Below are positions 33,267 through 44,479 of a stretch of 64,000 nt of DNA, piece by piece. The stretch lies in the NCBI GenBank assembly GCA_012845835.1, contig JABAKD010000002.1, positions 7,186,603 to 7,250,602 on the forward strand, written 5' to 3'. Both the position numbers and the translations under genes were made by a program. Positions within the stretch are counted from its first letter, which is position 1, and every line of letters starts with the position of its first letter. Under the pieces are notes generated by a model that saw only the letters and a program-made list of their open reading frames with translations, was not told where the DNA came from and did not search any database. The DNA comes from Undaria pinnatifida (Eukaryota > Sar > Phaeophyceae > Laminariales > Alariaceae).

Positions 33267-34439
33267 TATTGACTGCAGCCGCAGTTGCCTACGCGAGGCA
33301 GAAATCCGCCTATGACCAACCAAAAAGTGTACCCGACCAGAAGATACTCTGATATCTTGATCTACGATGACAGCGGTTTTTGTGGTGTCGCAAAACCCCC
33401 TCCTTCGGTTGGCTCAGGAGCAGGGCGGTTGTGAGGATACCAAGATGGCCTTTGAACGCGGACTTGAAAGAAGGTGCGCCGTGTCACGAGTGACGAGGTG
33501 TTCTGGTGTTTCCCGACATCAGTAGCGGGGTAGGACAGGCAGCCTGTCCTGGTTGTCCGTGCCCCCCTGTCCCAACTCCATGCTGCAACACTCGATCCGG
33601 ATTGTACAGCAGTACTCGTAGATTTTGTGTTCGTAGATCACCTTGCCTAGGATCCGGTATCCGTTGTACCTGGCATTTTGTTTCGTAGATTGATAACGCC
33701 GGATCGAGAATAAGGGGGGTGATAAACATACAGCCCCTCCCTATGTGTCATGTTTGGTGTTTTCGTGTCGTCTGGCGTTCATTCCATACCAGACTTCCCG
33801 CGGAGCAGTATGATACACCTTTGGAAGTGTCTTCCGCTCCTGTTACTGTCAATGCTCGCAGGTGAGAGGGCTCGAGATCGCAATACAGCGGTAGGCAGAG
33901 GGATCGAAGAGATGGAGAGGTGGTTGAGAGCCGATGATGTTGATGTTGGTGATTTTTATCTCTTGCTGTGTGTTCATCATGCATGGTGATTTCATGTGAT
34001 CGTCACCGAAGGCTCCAGACTTTGGTAGAATGGGATACGTAGCTCATAGGCCAGAACAGCAGCTGTGACCCTCCTGGAACGCATGTCCACTGCTACTGCT
34101 GTGTGTAAATCCCGCGCATCCACCATCTCGTAGCAGCGATACACACAACGGCCCAGCAGTCACACCAACCAACACCCAACCAACCGACCGAGACCGAAAA
34201 TCAGAAGTTTGGGCGATCCCCTCCTTCCCCCAACACGAACGCCATCCTCATCACGACATACCCCTTTTTCTATCAGTATCGCGTAACCGCGTCCCGCGTC
34301 ATCTGGCCATCTGATTATATTTGCAGCTACACGCGCATTCGTGCCGGTAAGCCTCGCTTCCGGACGGTCCGCTCTGGGCGCTAGACAGGCACCGGTGGTG
34401 ATTGTCACCCCTACTGCAGTCCGCGCACGCTCGAGCCTG
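33267..34439. promoter_or_regulatory. Head-to-head intergenic region of the proton channel and GPX
   Basis: The initiator ATGs of the divergent genes are 1.17 kb apart, so promoters and 5' UTRs of both must lie here unless non-coding first exons extend elsewhere. No TATA box or known motif is assigned with confidence. Short open frames occur on both strands (for example 33750-33989) without recognisable content. Confidence 0.5.
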
Positions 34440-37400
34440 ATGTGCAGCCTCGGCAAGCTCTTTGGTGGTGGTGGTGGGTGAGTCATAAACAACAGCATGC
34501 TGTCTCCATGAGTACAATCAAACTTCAAGTTCGTACTTAATGCCCTGTAAACTAGACTGTAAACCGCCCTACCCTGGTTACACGCAAAGTCGTTGCCTTT
34601 TCGGCTCTGCCTCGTCAAAGTGGACGACTGACTGCTGACGAGTAGTGCTATCCTTTTTGCTATTGCACTTGTAAATGGAAGACTACTACTCGTAAGCTGT
34701 TGTACTCGCGCTTTCAGCTTAGTCTAGTTGCCTGGTATACGAAGTATACAAGTATACCACCTCTGGTCGCTCTGCCGCGCTTTCCAGGTCAGCGCGGGGG
34801 TCATGCCTGGTAACGTTAGAACCGTGGGCGGGTGCCTCCTCCAGATCGCTTACAAGTATAAATACATACTTTATGCATTCGCCACGACTTGGGCGTGCTG
34901 ATGTATGCACCAGGGTACAAGACTATACGACAGCAGCATTAGACTACACAATTAAAAACGTGGCATATTATCCGATAACGTAAGCATTCACACATTTCTG
35001 CGTCACTGCGTCATGCTGTCCCAGCGCACGCGGTAATAGCTTATAACTCTCTTTTGAACAAAAATTCAGCCCCAGGGGCCGACAAACAGTAGCCCTGATG
35101 TTTTCCCGTAAACCTTGCCAATTCCTTCAGCCTATCGTCATGTTATTTGCAGCACTACTGCTGCAATTTCTACCAGTACCCCTCGTGTTCTTGTCCCTCT
35201 CATTTGCCGTATCAAGTGTGTCAAGTGTCGCCTAAGCAAACACGCCCCCTCTAGACTATATTTCAAGATCTAAATACAGCTCCACAAACCCCTTAAAGTC
35301 GATATTTTTTTACCTTTCCTGTTCGTGTGCTCGTTTTCGTTTTTTCCGTTCAGGTGTGCCGTGTTTGCTTAATCGTGCGCAAACAATCCCGCGGAATCCA
35401 GTGATGAATGAATCCCGTCCGGTGCTGTCCCGTGTGTTGAATCACGGCCCAACTGTTCCGTGCAACCCGTGAATATTTAATCCCGCCCGAAACAACCCGA
35501 ACGAAGAAGTTAGTACCGAGGACTGCCCTGTTTTGTTGTGTTTCCAATTATTTGCGCAGGCCGGCCCCCACCTCCATCTTCGACTTCAAGGTGACCGACG
35601 CGGTGGGCGGAGAAGTGGACCTGGCTGACTACAAGGGACAGAAGAAAGCCTTCCTCATCGTGAATGTTGCGAGCAAATGAGGTGGGTGGGTGGGTGGGTG
35701 GGTCTGGAAAATGGTAAGTAACACAACAGACGTCTGTATTTTAAATGACGCGTACGGTCTAAAACCAAGCTAGTACATTTATTTTTCGTTGTAAAGCTCC
35801 GCGTGGGTCGGGGTTGAAGTTCGACTTATCGTCTAGGTTTAGAGTAAGGGTTATATTTGAGGCATTAAAAAAAAACATCTCGTTACGTGTACTTGGGTTT
35901 AGACTGCATTTTCAATTTCACAGGCGTTTTTGTAAGTATCATCTAGGTGGGTGCGTTAGCAGGCTTGCGTTAGCAGTCGGTCTCCTGCTGACCCTTCCGC
36001 TCGGTCGGTTCGCGTTGGCGGCTGGCCGTCGCTCCCGCAACGTAAGAAAGTTGGTTATGCTTTCTTACTTGATACAGATATGATAATATGGGAGATAGGA
36101 GTTCCAATGATATATTAGCGTTGTCGTATCGGGATACCGGCATGTCGGAGATCTGTCCCGTGTAATTCCCCTCTTTTCCTTTCTCCGGGACGCCCGCCTT
36201 CCCCTTGATTCTTGAGAGGAGCTAAATTATGTATAAGAGGTACTCGGGGAGGAGCTGATTAGTGTATATCTACACGTTCTATTTGCCTACCGGCTGGCTT
36301 CTTCGCCACCCTAGCCATTGCACAGTGACGCTGCCCTGCGACGCTCCTAGGAGCCAGGAAACAAAGTATTATACAGTACTGTGTGGCAAGTAAAGCATTA
36401 CAGTACCCAATATATACTTCCTGCTGCCTTTCCCTTCTTTTCCCTCCCGTTTTTTCCTTCGTTTTCTGAATCCCCACTTCTCTCTTGTGCCGTTCAGGTA
36501 TATTATCTTCGCGTTATTTTCGTCGCATTTTTTTTTCGCATTTTCCCGCATGTTGCTCACCTCGTCTCTCTTGGTAACCTTTTCCTAACCTTGTAGCCTA
36601 CTCCCTCAGTTTCCTAGAATTTCCCCCTCTAGAAAAAATGCCTCCTTCTTCACGTTTTTCACGTTTTGTTTTGTTTTTTTTTTCGTTTTTTTTTTTCATG
36701 TCAAATGGTTTTCTGGTTATTTTCCCCCCTCCTACGTCCTCCTCTTTTCCCTCGCCCTTTTCTCGCGTTTTGCTCAACATTTTCCCGCTCATTTTTCTTC
36801 CCCCTTTCCTGCCCCGTCGTCCCCAACTTTCCCTCGCTTCTTTTTTGCGTTTCTGCGTTTGTTTTTGTTTTTTGTTTTTTGTCCGTTTTGTTTCTTAAGG
36901 GTTAACCCCCCAGAACTACGCCGAGTTGGCTGCTCTCTACGGAAAGTACGCCAACAACGGCCTAGAGATTCTGGGCTTTCCTTCGAACCAATTTGGCTCG
37001 CAGGTTTGTTTCTTGCGTGTTTTGGTTGGTAGTTTTGTGTGATACCTGTGGTAGTTTTTGTTTTATGATGGCATTCTTGAGTATTTTGTTGTTGTGCTCT
37101 TTAATAACGCTTCTCACATGTTGGGATGGCGTTTTTTTTGTTTCCTTTTGAGTATGGTTGTTTGGGCCCTAGATTTTAAGATCGTTTTCATTTTCTTCTT
37201 CTTAGTGTACTTGATACAGGATACGACGTGCTCGGTTTTTCGGATACAAAAATGTAGTTTTTTTGTTTGTTTTCGATGTTCGGACTATTAATAACTTGGA
37301 TAGCAGCCGATTTTTCGTTTGTTACGTTTGGCCTTGTGTCTGCTATATCTTTGCCCGGAAACGAACGGACTGAATAGTCACGTTAATTCTCATACGACAT

Positions 37401-40400
37401 GGTATTTACAGTTCTGGATTGGCGTGATACCCGGGAATTCCGGTGCTGGTGATCTGGGAACGGGTGTGGACGTGCAGTACACGGCGACCGCAGCAAAAAC
37501 AAATGGTTTACTGAATATATTCCGAATGGCATTGTTATTATCGTTTTCCGGGTCTTGGGAAACAGAGAGATTCCCCCCTTGGCCAGATACACCCATCGCA
37601 GCCTCCTGCAATCCCAATGCCGGCCACTACATCTACGGAGACCATTACTTCGTCTACCGGCATATCTGCTCTTTTTTCTTGTCTCGTACAGTGTTCCTAG
37701 TTGTTTTATGATATCTCTACATGAGATATCGCCTTCACTCATGCAAAACGGATACTGAGATACGGCGGGAGGGGGAGGGGGGGGGGGGGGGGGTTCCCAA
37801 TAGTGCCGGTTGAATGGTTTCTCTGCTCTCTATAATACCGGTAACATCGCTTGGCGCGACTGGAACTCTCTACACGAATTAATAACCCTATTCCTGAATA
37901 GTGCCGGTTGTTTTTGTTGTTGTTGTTCTCACATCAACTCACATAATCAAGTCCGTGGTCACAGTACAGGCTCCAGTCACTCTGGAGCTGAGGAATACCC
38001 CAGGGAAAAACACAAACGAACCGAAGGTGGTACACGCATATATCACAGCTGACGCAATTCGTGCCTCCACCAGAAACATATTAAAGTGAAATCGGGAGTC
38101 TGTCTACGATGTGCCAGGTCCATGCCGGTGCATACGTCTCACTACTCGCGCCTGGAAAAACCGATTACACCGCTTGCCACCCAAGAAAGACTACCACGTA
38201 TATATTGCACGTAGTACCTATCACTACGCATACGCACGACAGGCGCAAGTCAATTGGAAAAAAAGTAACAAAGAAAAAAAAGAAGATAGAGCAAAGGAAA
38301 GAGGAGACAAGAAAGCGAAAAAACGAAAAAGGAAAGGAAAGAAAAGGAAGGACAAGAAAAATAAGAAAATACAAGACAAGAAGAGGAAGCAAGGAAAGGA
38401 AAAGAGATGAAACTGTCATACTAGCAGACCCTAGGAACTGACTAAAGACGGCATTGGGCTTATAGAGGGTTCCAAGTGCATCATCAATTGCACTGGGGAG
38501 AGAACGCAACATGGCGAAGAAGTCAGGGGGGTCTTACGCGATCTTGTTACGGCCATTGGAAGGCTCACAAATTTCAAGACGATCATGGCCAGACCCAGAC
38601 TTCAGTCTCTTGGGCATGACGCCCCCCCTTTCCCTCCCCCCCCCTTCCCCCCTCCCCCCCTCCCCCCCCTCCTCCCTCCCCCCGGCCGCTTGGAGATGCC
38701 GACGGTGGATGGCGCTGCCGCAGCCTTTGCACGTCGCTCTGCAGCTTTGCGTCTCTCCGTTCCGTGCCAATTCCGCACATAGAAGTCGGCTCCCTCCTCT
38801 ACTCGTCGAAACCATCTGCCGGCCTTCTGAACAGCCTTTCGCCACCCTCCGAATTTCATTCCATAGACCGACATATCCTCCTTCAGATGAGCCATCCATT
38901 CCTTCTCTTGCCCGCCTGAGTAGCCCTTACCCCCAACAAGCTCCCCAAACATCACCCTCTGTAGCAGACGCTTCTCCCCCATACGTGCTACGAATCCCGC
39001 AAACTATATCCTCCGTTTGCGCACTATCGCCTTTATGCTCTCGGAAGCTGTCTTGGCAAGCGCGTCGCTGGTATATTTGGCTGGCCCACATAGTATTGAG
39101 AGTCCCCCACTGAAAGGGGAGAGAGCTGTGAGGAACGGAGAGGTTGGGCTCGCTGAGTGTACTGAGTCGGTGTGTCCCAGTGGTTAAGGAGGTGGATTTG
39201 AAACCCATTGTATTTGTTTTATGGCGTCTCGACGTGAGGTGTTGCTTTCACTAATGGAAAACGGATACTGAGATACAGTGGGGGGGGGGTCCCAATCGTG
39301 CCGGTTGAATAGTTCCTCTGCTTTCTATATATAGTACCGGCTGAATCGCTTGGCGCGACTGGAACTCTCTGTACGAAGTAACAACCTTGTTCCCAGTAGT
39401 GCCTGTACCCTCAATGGTGCCGGTATATTTGGCTTGGTACACATATACTAGGACCTGCACTGACGCGTAGCACTTTTTGGTTGAAATATTTTCTGAATGA
39501 TTGGCGCTCCTTAATCCAAAATCGTCAGAATGTCGTTCATATATACTTCGTATATATGTATATATGTACATGTTATGTATACCTAGGGCCATGGGTTTGT
39601 TCGTCGGTTTTGCATTCTCAGTTTACTCAAAATCAGTGTTTGCCTGAGAAGGCAATAATAACGTCTCCTCAATAGGTTATTTTTTTTTTCACGTAGATCC
39701 ATCGTCAGGAGGATGAAGCATGAAACAAAAAAAGGGGGCAAAAAAGCGTCCGCCCGTGTTCAGTGGCGCTTGCTCACATTTATTTTTGTTGGCTGGTCTT
39801 ACCAGGTGTACAAGAGCTTCAACCGAACCGAACACAGTATTAATAGTACAGTAGGTGGCCCTGTATAGTGGCATATAGTGGCAGGACAGAATTGTGCCAC
39901 TATTCAGGGCAGTGCCACTATTCGATATAGTGGCACTATTGCCACTATTAGACAGTCTATAGTGGCAATATTGCCACTATATCGAATAAAGAGCTTCGAT
40001 GTTCACGCTGTACACTGATTATACGCTGTTGTGTACAGGTAAAGCCGTGCATACTGTTCCACTACTCGTGGTTGATTTGTGTGCAGCAGTATCCGCATGA
40101 AACACACGAAATGACCGTTGATTATCCAACGGTTACCGAGCCTTCTGTGGTCAAGACCTGTTTCTTCTGCGCAGGCAGACCACAGGAACCACGTCCAAAC
40201 GCATTGTATCATAGGTGGCACATCAATACTTTTTGTCCGGCGGGCAGTGTAACATGGGGTTCAACATTCAACACTACGTGTAGAACGCATGAAAACAGCA
40301 ACGTAGAGACGCGAAACTAACTGAAACAGCCAGTAAAGAAAATTCAAACACCCCCACCCCGGCGCATCAACCCAACCACCACGAAGCTCTGCAACTGCTG

Positions 40401-43400
40401 TATGTAGGCTTTACTCGTGCCCGTCTTTCTCTCCCAGTGGTTTGTTTGGGAGTTTACACAGTTCTAGGTCCGCGCAGGCTGGCATGATACGTGTGGCGCC
40501 CACCGCTGAGAGTGTGTGTGGGCAGGTGTGGTACAGCAGTAGTGGGGGCCCACTACTTGGAACTGCCACTATTGGGTGTGTGTGATGCCCAAAATGCCAC
40601 TATTGAGGGCCCCGTCCTCAATAGTGGTAAAGTGCCACTATATCGGGTTTAGATTTTGCCAGGAGATTTTCATGCCACTATATAGGGCACTTTACTATTC
40701 AGGTTGCCACTATATACAGGGCCACCTACTGTAGTCGTACGAGTAGCGTAGGGCAGTTCGCCCGGGAGATGGAGATGGTTTCCTTTCTCGTGTGTGATTC
40801 AATCCTGTTAACAACGGATCTCCGCAATAGGAGGCTAAGAAAAATAATGGTTGATGCGCCTTTATCGCCGTAGTATGTTGTCACTGTTGAGAGTTCCCAA
40901 CGGTAAGGGGAGTGAGCTGTGAGGAACGGAGAGGTTGGGCTCCCTGAAATGTTTCGAGTCGGTGTGTCCGAGTGGTTAAGGAGATGGATTTGAAACCCAT
41001 TGTAATCTCACGCGCGGGTTCAAATCCCGTCGCCGACTTTTCTTTTTTGTTTTTATTTTTGCTTGTGCTGCCGTTGCCACGGTGGTACTATGTTATAAAA
41101 ATTAAAATACGCTCCAGCTGTGAGATCGAAGATTATGTCGTTTTATATATAGCACCGTTAGTTCGGGAGCCTAGTTCGATTGAAACACAGTGCATATGCC
41201 CGTGTGGTAAAAAGCTTAACGTCATTTTTGCCCGTCCACCGGAGGATTATACATAGGAGGCAAACTGACTTTTTTCAGGCGTTTATTGATATCCTTGACG
41301 GCACCCGCGCCTGTTGGTATGGTAAAACCATCTCATGACTGTCCATGCAGGTTTTAATTTTTTCGGTTTCTCCCCCCCTCTCTCCCTCCCTCCCTCTCAT
41401 TTCCGGCTGTTGCCATTATTACTGTCGCTGTCGTTCCGCGATCCGTTTTTTTTTTTTTTTCCTTCTCGTCGGTGACATGACGGTTTCATCTGAACAGGAA
41501 CCTGGCACCAATGCCGAAATACAGGTGCGCGGCGGACTTGTGTTGTTTTGTGCGTTGTGTCTCTTTTGCCTCCAACATACCTGGTGCACCAGTGTTTGCG
41601 TGTGCGTGTGCGCGCGTGTGTTTTAAAACGAAAATCCAATCTGCTGTGTGGTACGTATGGCACGCGTACTTATGTGTGCCGTACCTTCGTTTGCTTTTTT
41701 TGTTTTCAAGTACAGTGCACCACACGCACGGCAGGGAAGGCTGGGTTTGTTTTGCAAGGTTGGTGTTGTTCCTGTCAATTTCCGTGTTTGTTTGCACTGC
41801 ACCGTTCACAGCAGCGACACGAAAAGCGCACCCACGGTTTCAAACTACTTGGAACTAGTCTGGCTTGATTTTCGCAGTCGAAACATTTTATTAATGTTAC
41901 CAAAACAAAGAGAGCGCGGCGTTCTGCATTGACGTCCTCTCTCTCTCTCTGTTTCCCCCCCCCCCTCCCTCTGTCGTCGCACCTCACGCCCTGTACAATT
42001 TTTGCCCCCGTCGTGCGCTGCGGTGGTGTGCAAAACTGGAAACCTTCAAACCGGTTGGCTTTTTTATTTATAATGCGATTTGCGACAATGCCGGCCGACG
42101 CCGCGACAAATGCTGCAACAACCCGATGCTGGAACAAAAAAACACCGGAACGACATCCCGCAACGAAACGCTGGAACACATCATCGAAAAATATGCAATA
42201 CCGTGTTCGAAAACGCTGGACGCCAACTCTGAAAATGCTGGAACGGGACTTGGAAAATTCTGGAACAAACCTCTGGATTGAATTGTCCAGGAGTTTGCGA
42301 AAGCAAGGGGAGCAACCTACCCCATCTTCGCCAAGGTCGATGTGAGTGGGAATTTATATGTGACGATGGTTGGGTGGGTTGTATTGTGACCTTCCAATGT
42401 GGAAATTGCAGTAGTGGTCCCGCTATAGTGCCGGTCTCTCTATATTGCCGATTGCCATCTATCTATAGTGCCGATTGCCCAGATATAGTGCCGGTGAAAT
42501 CGATTGGCACAGGTGAGAGCAACAAGTAGTGGTAGTATGCGGAGTAATGCCGGTTGAGAACAAAGAGGCCAGGAGACGGCACTTTCACCTACTCTTGACT
42601 GACGGCAATTTCCAGTAATTTGTCTTGACTGACGCCAAACTACTAGGTTTTAGTGTGGAACGGTCAGGTTGGCGCCCTTGACCGCAGGACGTTTTCCCTT
42701 GACTGACCGTCTCCTGACATCTTAGGGTTGAGAAGGTATTGATCCTGTATTTGTCGTCATTGAATGCTTTGCAGGATCTGTGTATTGAATAGATAGCACG
42801 TGCCATGGGTTATGAGCTAGATCATCCGGCTGCCGCGCGGCAACCGCCCGGCAACATGATGTAGGCCGTGCAGACCCTAATGACCGTGAGAAAGGCCTGT
42901 CCTGGAAGGTGAACATGAGCATGAATAGGGATACGATCTGTCCGGTGTGTGAAACCATTCGCTAGCACGGCAGCTAACGACTATTGTTGCTGCGACGCCT
43001 TTCGTGATTACCCGAGATAGATGCCGTCACGAAAGCTTTCGCAGAACATGGCACCCAACGGCCAACGCTCCAGCGACGCTATTCGTAAGGCCAAGAGATT
43101 TTATGACGTCATGAAAGCGTTCGTGAAACATGATAGCCAACGGCTAATGTGATTGGCGGATTCGGTGCCATTCCGATGTACAAGTTTTTTTAAAGACGAT
43201 CAGGCCGGCGGCTTTGGGTCAACGATATGAAGCATCGAATATTCAACATCGAACATCAAATACCGAACATCAAGCATCGAACATCTATTATCGAACGTTT
43301 AATATCGAACATCAAATATGAACATCGTATATGGTATACAAAGCGCATGGAATGGTGAATATCGATGACATATTCACGACCCGATATCAAGTATCAACAA

Positions 43401-44477
43401 TCGAACATCGAATGTCGAATATTCAACATGGGACACTGAATCTCAACATGAATTGTGGAAGATCGAATGTCGAACGTCAAATGCCGAACGTTAAAAATGG
43501 AGTCAAATGTGGTACCCCGCGCATGGAACGACTCATATCTAACATGGAACATCGATTATCGAACAGGTTAACGATGAGATATCGAATGTCAAATATCGTA
43601 TATACGTGGCGCATGGAACATGTAACATCGACAATCGAATGTCAAACATCACATATCGAACATTAGTCTATATATCGAACATCTTTTGTCCAACATCTAT
43701 TATCGATCATATAATATCGGTAATCCGACAGGTTAACGGCTTCGGTGCCATCCCGCTGTACAAGTTCCTAAAGGACAAGCAGGGCGGCGGGTTGGGCATC
43801 AGCGCCATCAAGTGGAACTTCACCAAGTGCGTTCGCTTGTGATCTAGACGACATTTGAGCACCGACATTTTTGTTTCTGCGTGCTTTGGCTGTTGTGATG
43901 TGGCCTTTCTTTCGTGACCTTTTGCGTTCGTTGGCTGCTGAGTTTCTTTGTTACTGGCTGCTGAGTTTCCCTGTTATTTCTGCGTTCGTTGGCTATTGTA
44001 GAGTGCGGCATTTTCATTTTGCGTCCATTGACTACAGATGCGGTGATTTTTTTCTTTCGATTTGCGTTCACGTTTCTCTTTGGTTCTGTTTTATTTTCTT
44101 CCCAAGTGTGTTTGTACGATGGCATGGACGAAGGGAGAAGGGGGTTGTCAGTGCCTGTTTGTTTTGTTCTCCATCAAGCGGAGATTCACCAAGTGCGTTC
44201 ATTCATCGGCTACGACCGACACTTAGTTTTTTATTGCGTTCATCGGCCGCTTGTGGTTTTACGACTACGGCCGTGCATGAAATGAGTACCCCCTCCGCAT
44301 CCCACGTCTCTATGGCGAACGTTTGAGGTTTTACAACGGGTATGTCAACAGCTTTCCCGATCAACGGCTCTCTCTTGCAGGTTCCTCTGCGATGCGGCGG
44401 GTGTACCGATCAAGCGCTTCGGCCCTACGGAAAGCCCCTTTTCCTTTGAGGAGGACATCAAGGCTCTCCTCAAATAA
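34440..44477 (+). CDS. GPX4: Selenocysteine-containing glutathione peroxidase (PHGPx/GPX4-like), 7 exons
   Basis: Exons: 34440-34477, 35560-35681, 36900-37003, 41498-41524, 42291-42341, 43732-43826, 44381-44477 (534 bp, 177 aa including Sec, phases consistent). The enzyme reduces lipid and hydrogen peroxides with thiols. The active-site motif is NVASK-U-GLT, where residue 53 is an in-frame TGA (35678-35680). Reading continues across the splice into GLTPQNY, as in all GPX proteins. The catalytic tetrad is complete: U53, Q88 (NQFGSQ), W142 and N143 (KWNFTK). [15 protein letters not shown] and KRFGPTESP are family signatures. The usual Cys in FPCNQFG is Ser here (S82). The short N-terminus [13 protein letters not shown] shows no strong targeting peptide. 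Lack of the animal oligomerisation loop fits a monomeric PHGPx/plant-type enzyme. A conventional gene finder would break the gene at the TGA. The symbol is by similarity. Confidence 0.93.
35678..35680 (+). other. In-frame TGA selenocysteine codon (U53)
   Basis: TGA replaces the catalytic Cys/Sec codon within GCG AGC AAA TGA, one base before the GTGGGT donor. Flanking residues NVASK and GLT on both sides of the intron are those of the GPX active site, so this is recoding and not a pseudogene stop. Confidence 0.9.
38690..39110 (-). pseudogene. 3' fragment of a non-LTR retrotransposon (LINE) ORF
   Basis: The reverse strand reads the typical C-terminus of LINE reverse-transcriptase polyproteins: [24 protein letters not shown], then [15 protein letters not shown], then [10 protein letters not shown], then [20 protein letters not shown]. 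One in-frame TAG (39004-39006) interrupts it, and the rest of the ORF is absent, so it is a dead 5'-truncated copy. It lies antisense in GPX intron 3 and ends next to a truncated tRNA-Ser copy. Confidence 0.75.
39164..39213 (+). pseudogene. Truncated tRNA-Ser(UGA) copy
   Basis: GTCGGTGTGTCCCAGTGGTT onward matches the first ~45 bases of the tRNA at 40958-41037 and then diverges inside the variable region. About 45 bases of 5' flank (GCTGTGAGGAACGGAGAGGT) are also shared, so this is a genomic duplication and not a processed copy. No T arm or 3' acceptor strand. Confidence 0.85.
39849..40731. mobile_element. TA-flanked TIR element (Tc1/mariner-like ends), 883 bp
   Basis: Left end CAGTAGGTGGCCCTGTATAG and right end TATACAGGGCCACCTACTG are inverted, and TA stands directly outside both ends (39847-39848 and 40732-40733). 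TGCCACTAT words are repeated many times in both subterminal regions. Internal frames (40072-40320 +, 40003-40221 -) show no recognisable transposase, so it is non-autonomous or decayed. It lies in GPX intron 3. Confidence 0.8.
40958..41037 (+). tRNA. tRNA-Ser, anticodon TGA (reads UCA)
   Basis: Acceptor GTCGGTG pairs with CGCCGAC (7 bp, one G-T). The D arm is TCCGAGTGGTTAAGGAG. The anticodon loop TTTGAAA gives TGA, and the T arm is GCGGG-TTCAAAT-CCCGT. A T-run terminator follows. Odd points: A-C mismatch at the base of the anticodon stem (31-39), a short weakly paired variable arm (13 nt), and T at the discriminator position instead of the usual G. It sits in sense inside GPX intron 3. This is not tRNA-Sec, whose anticodon would be TCA. 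It may be a functional gene or a recent pseudogene. Confidence 0.8.
43139..43220 (+). pseudogene. Ghost copy of GPX exon 6
   Basis: GGATTCGGTGCCATTCCGAT...TACAAGTTTTTTTAAAGACG parallels the exon's GGCTTCGGTGCCATCCCGCT...TACAAGTTCCTAAAGGAC. The frame is broken by a stop and an extra base. It lies about 590 bases upstream of the true exon, separated from it by a minisatellite. Confidence 0.85.
43215..43730. repeat. ATCGAACATC minisatellite in GPX intron 5
   Basis: Degenerate tandem 9-12 bp units (ATCGAACATCAA, AATATCGAAC, GTCGAATATC) fill about 500 bases and end at the acceptor of exon 6. The reading frames through it are compositional. Confidence 0.85.
44168..44200 (+). pseudogene. Ghost copy of the 3' end of GPX exon 6
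   Basis: CCATCAAGCGGAGATTCACC followed by AAGTGCGTTC repeats the end of exon 6 and its donor (CCATCAAGTGGAACTTCACC, AAGTGCGTTC). It lies about 350 bases downstream. With the copy at 43139, exon 6 has partial ghosts on both sides. Confidence 0.75.
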
Positions 44478-44479
44478 GC

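Larger units (their letters stand above)
37715..39425. repeat. Pair of ~200 bp direct repeats (AAACGGATACTGAGATAC family) in GPX intron 3
   Basis: Positions about 37715-37915 and 39225-39425 share AAAACGGATACTGAGATAC, a G tract, GTGCCGGTTGAAT, CGCTTGGCGCGACTGGAACT and CTCTCTRTACGAA words in the same order. Related GTGCCGGT words also occur at 2660-2700 and 42420-42500. Confidence 0.75.

Noticed and set aside
40958-41037. tRNA-Sec for the selenoprotein
   Set aside because: Anticodon is TGA (reads UCA), not TCA, and the acceptor/T arms have ordinary 7+5 geometry.
35560-44477. GPX as a pseudogene because of the TGA
   Set aside because: The stop is exactly at the catalytic Sec position, all other exons are intact and splice in phase.
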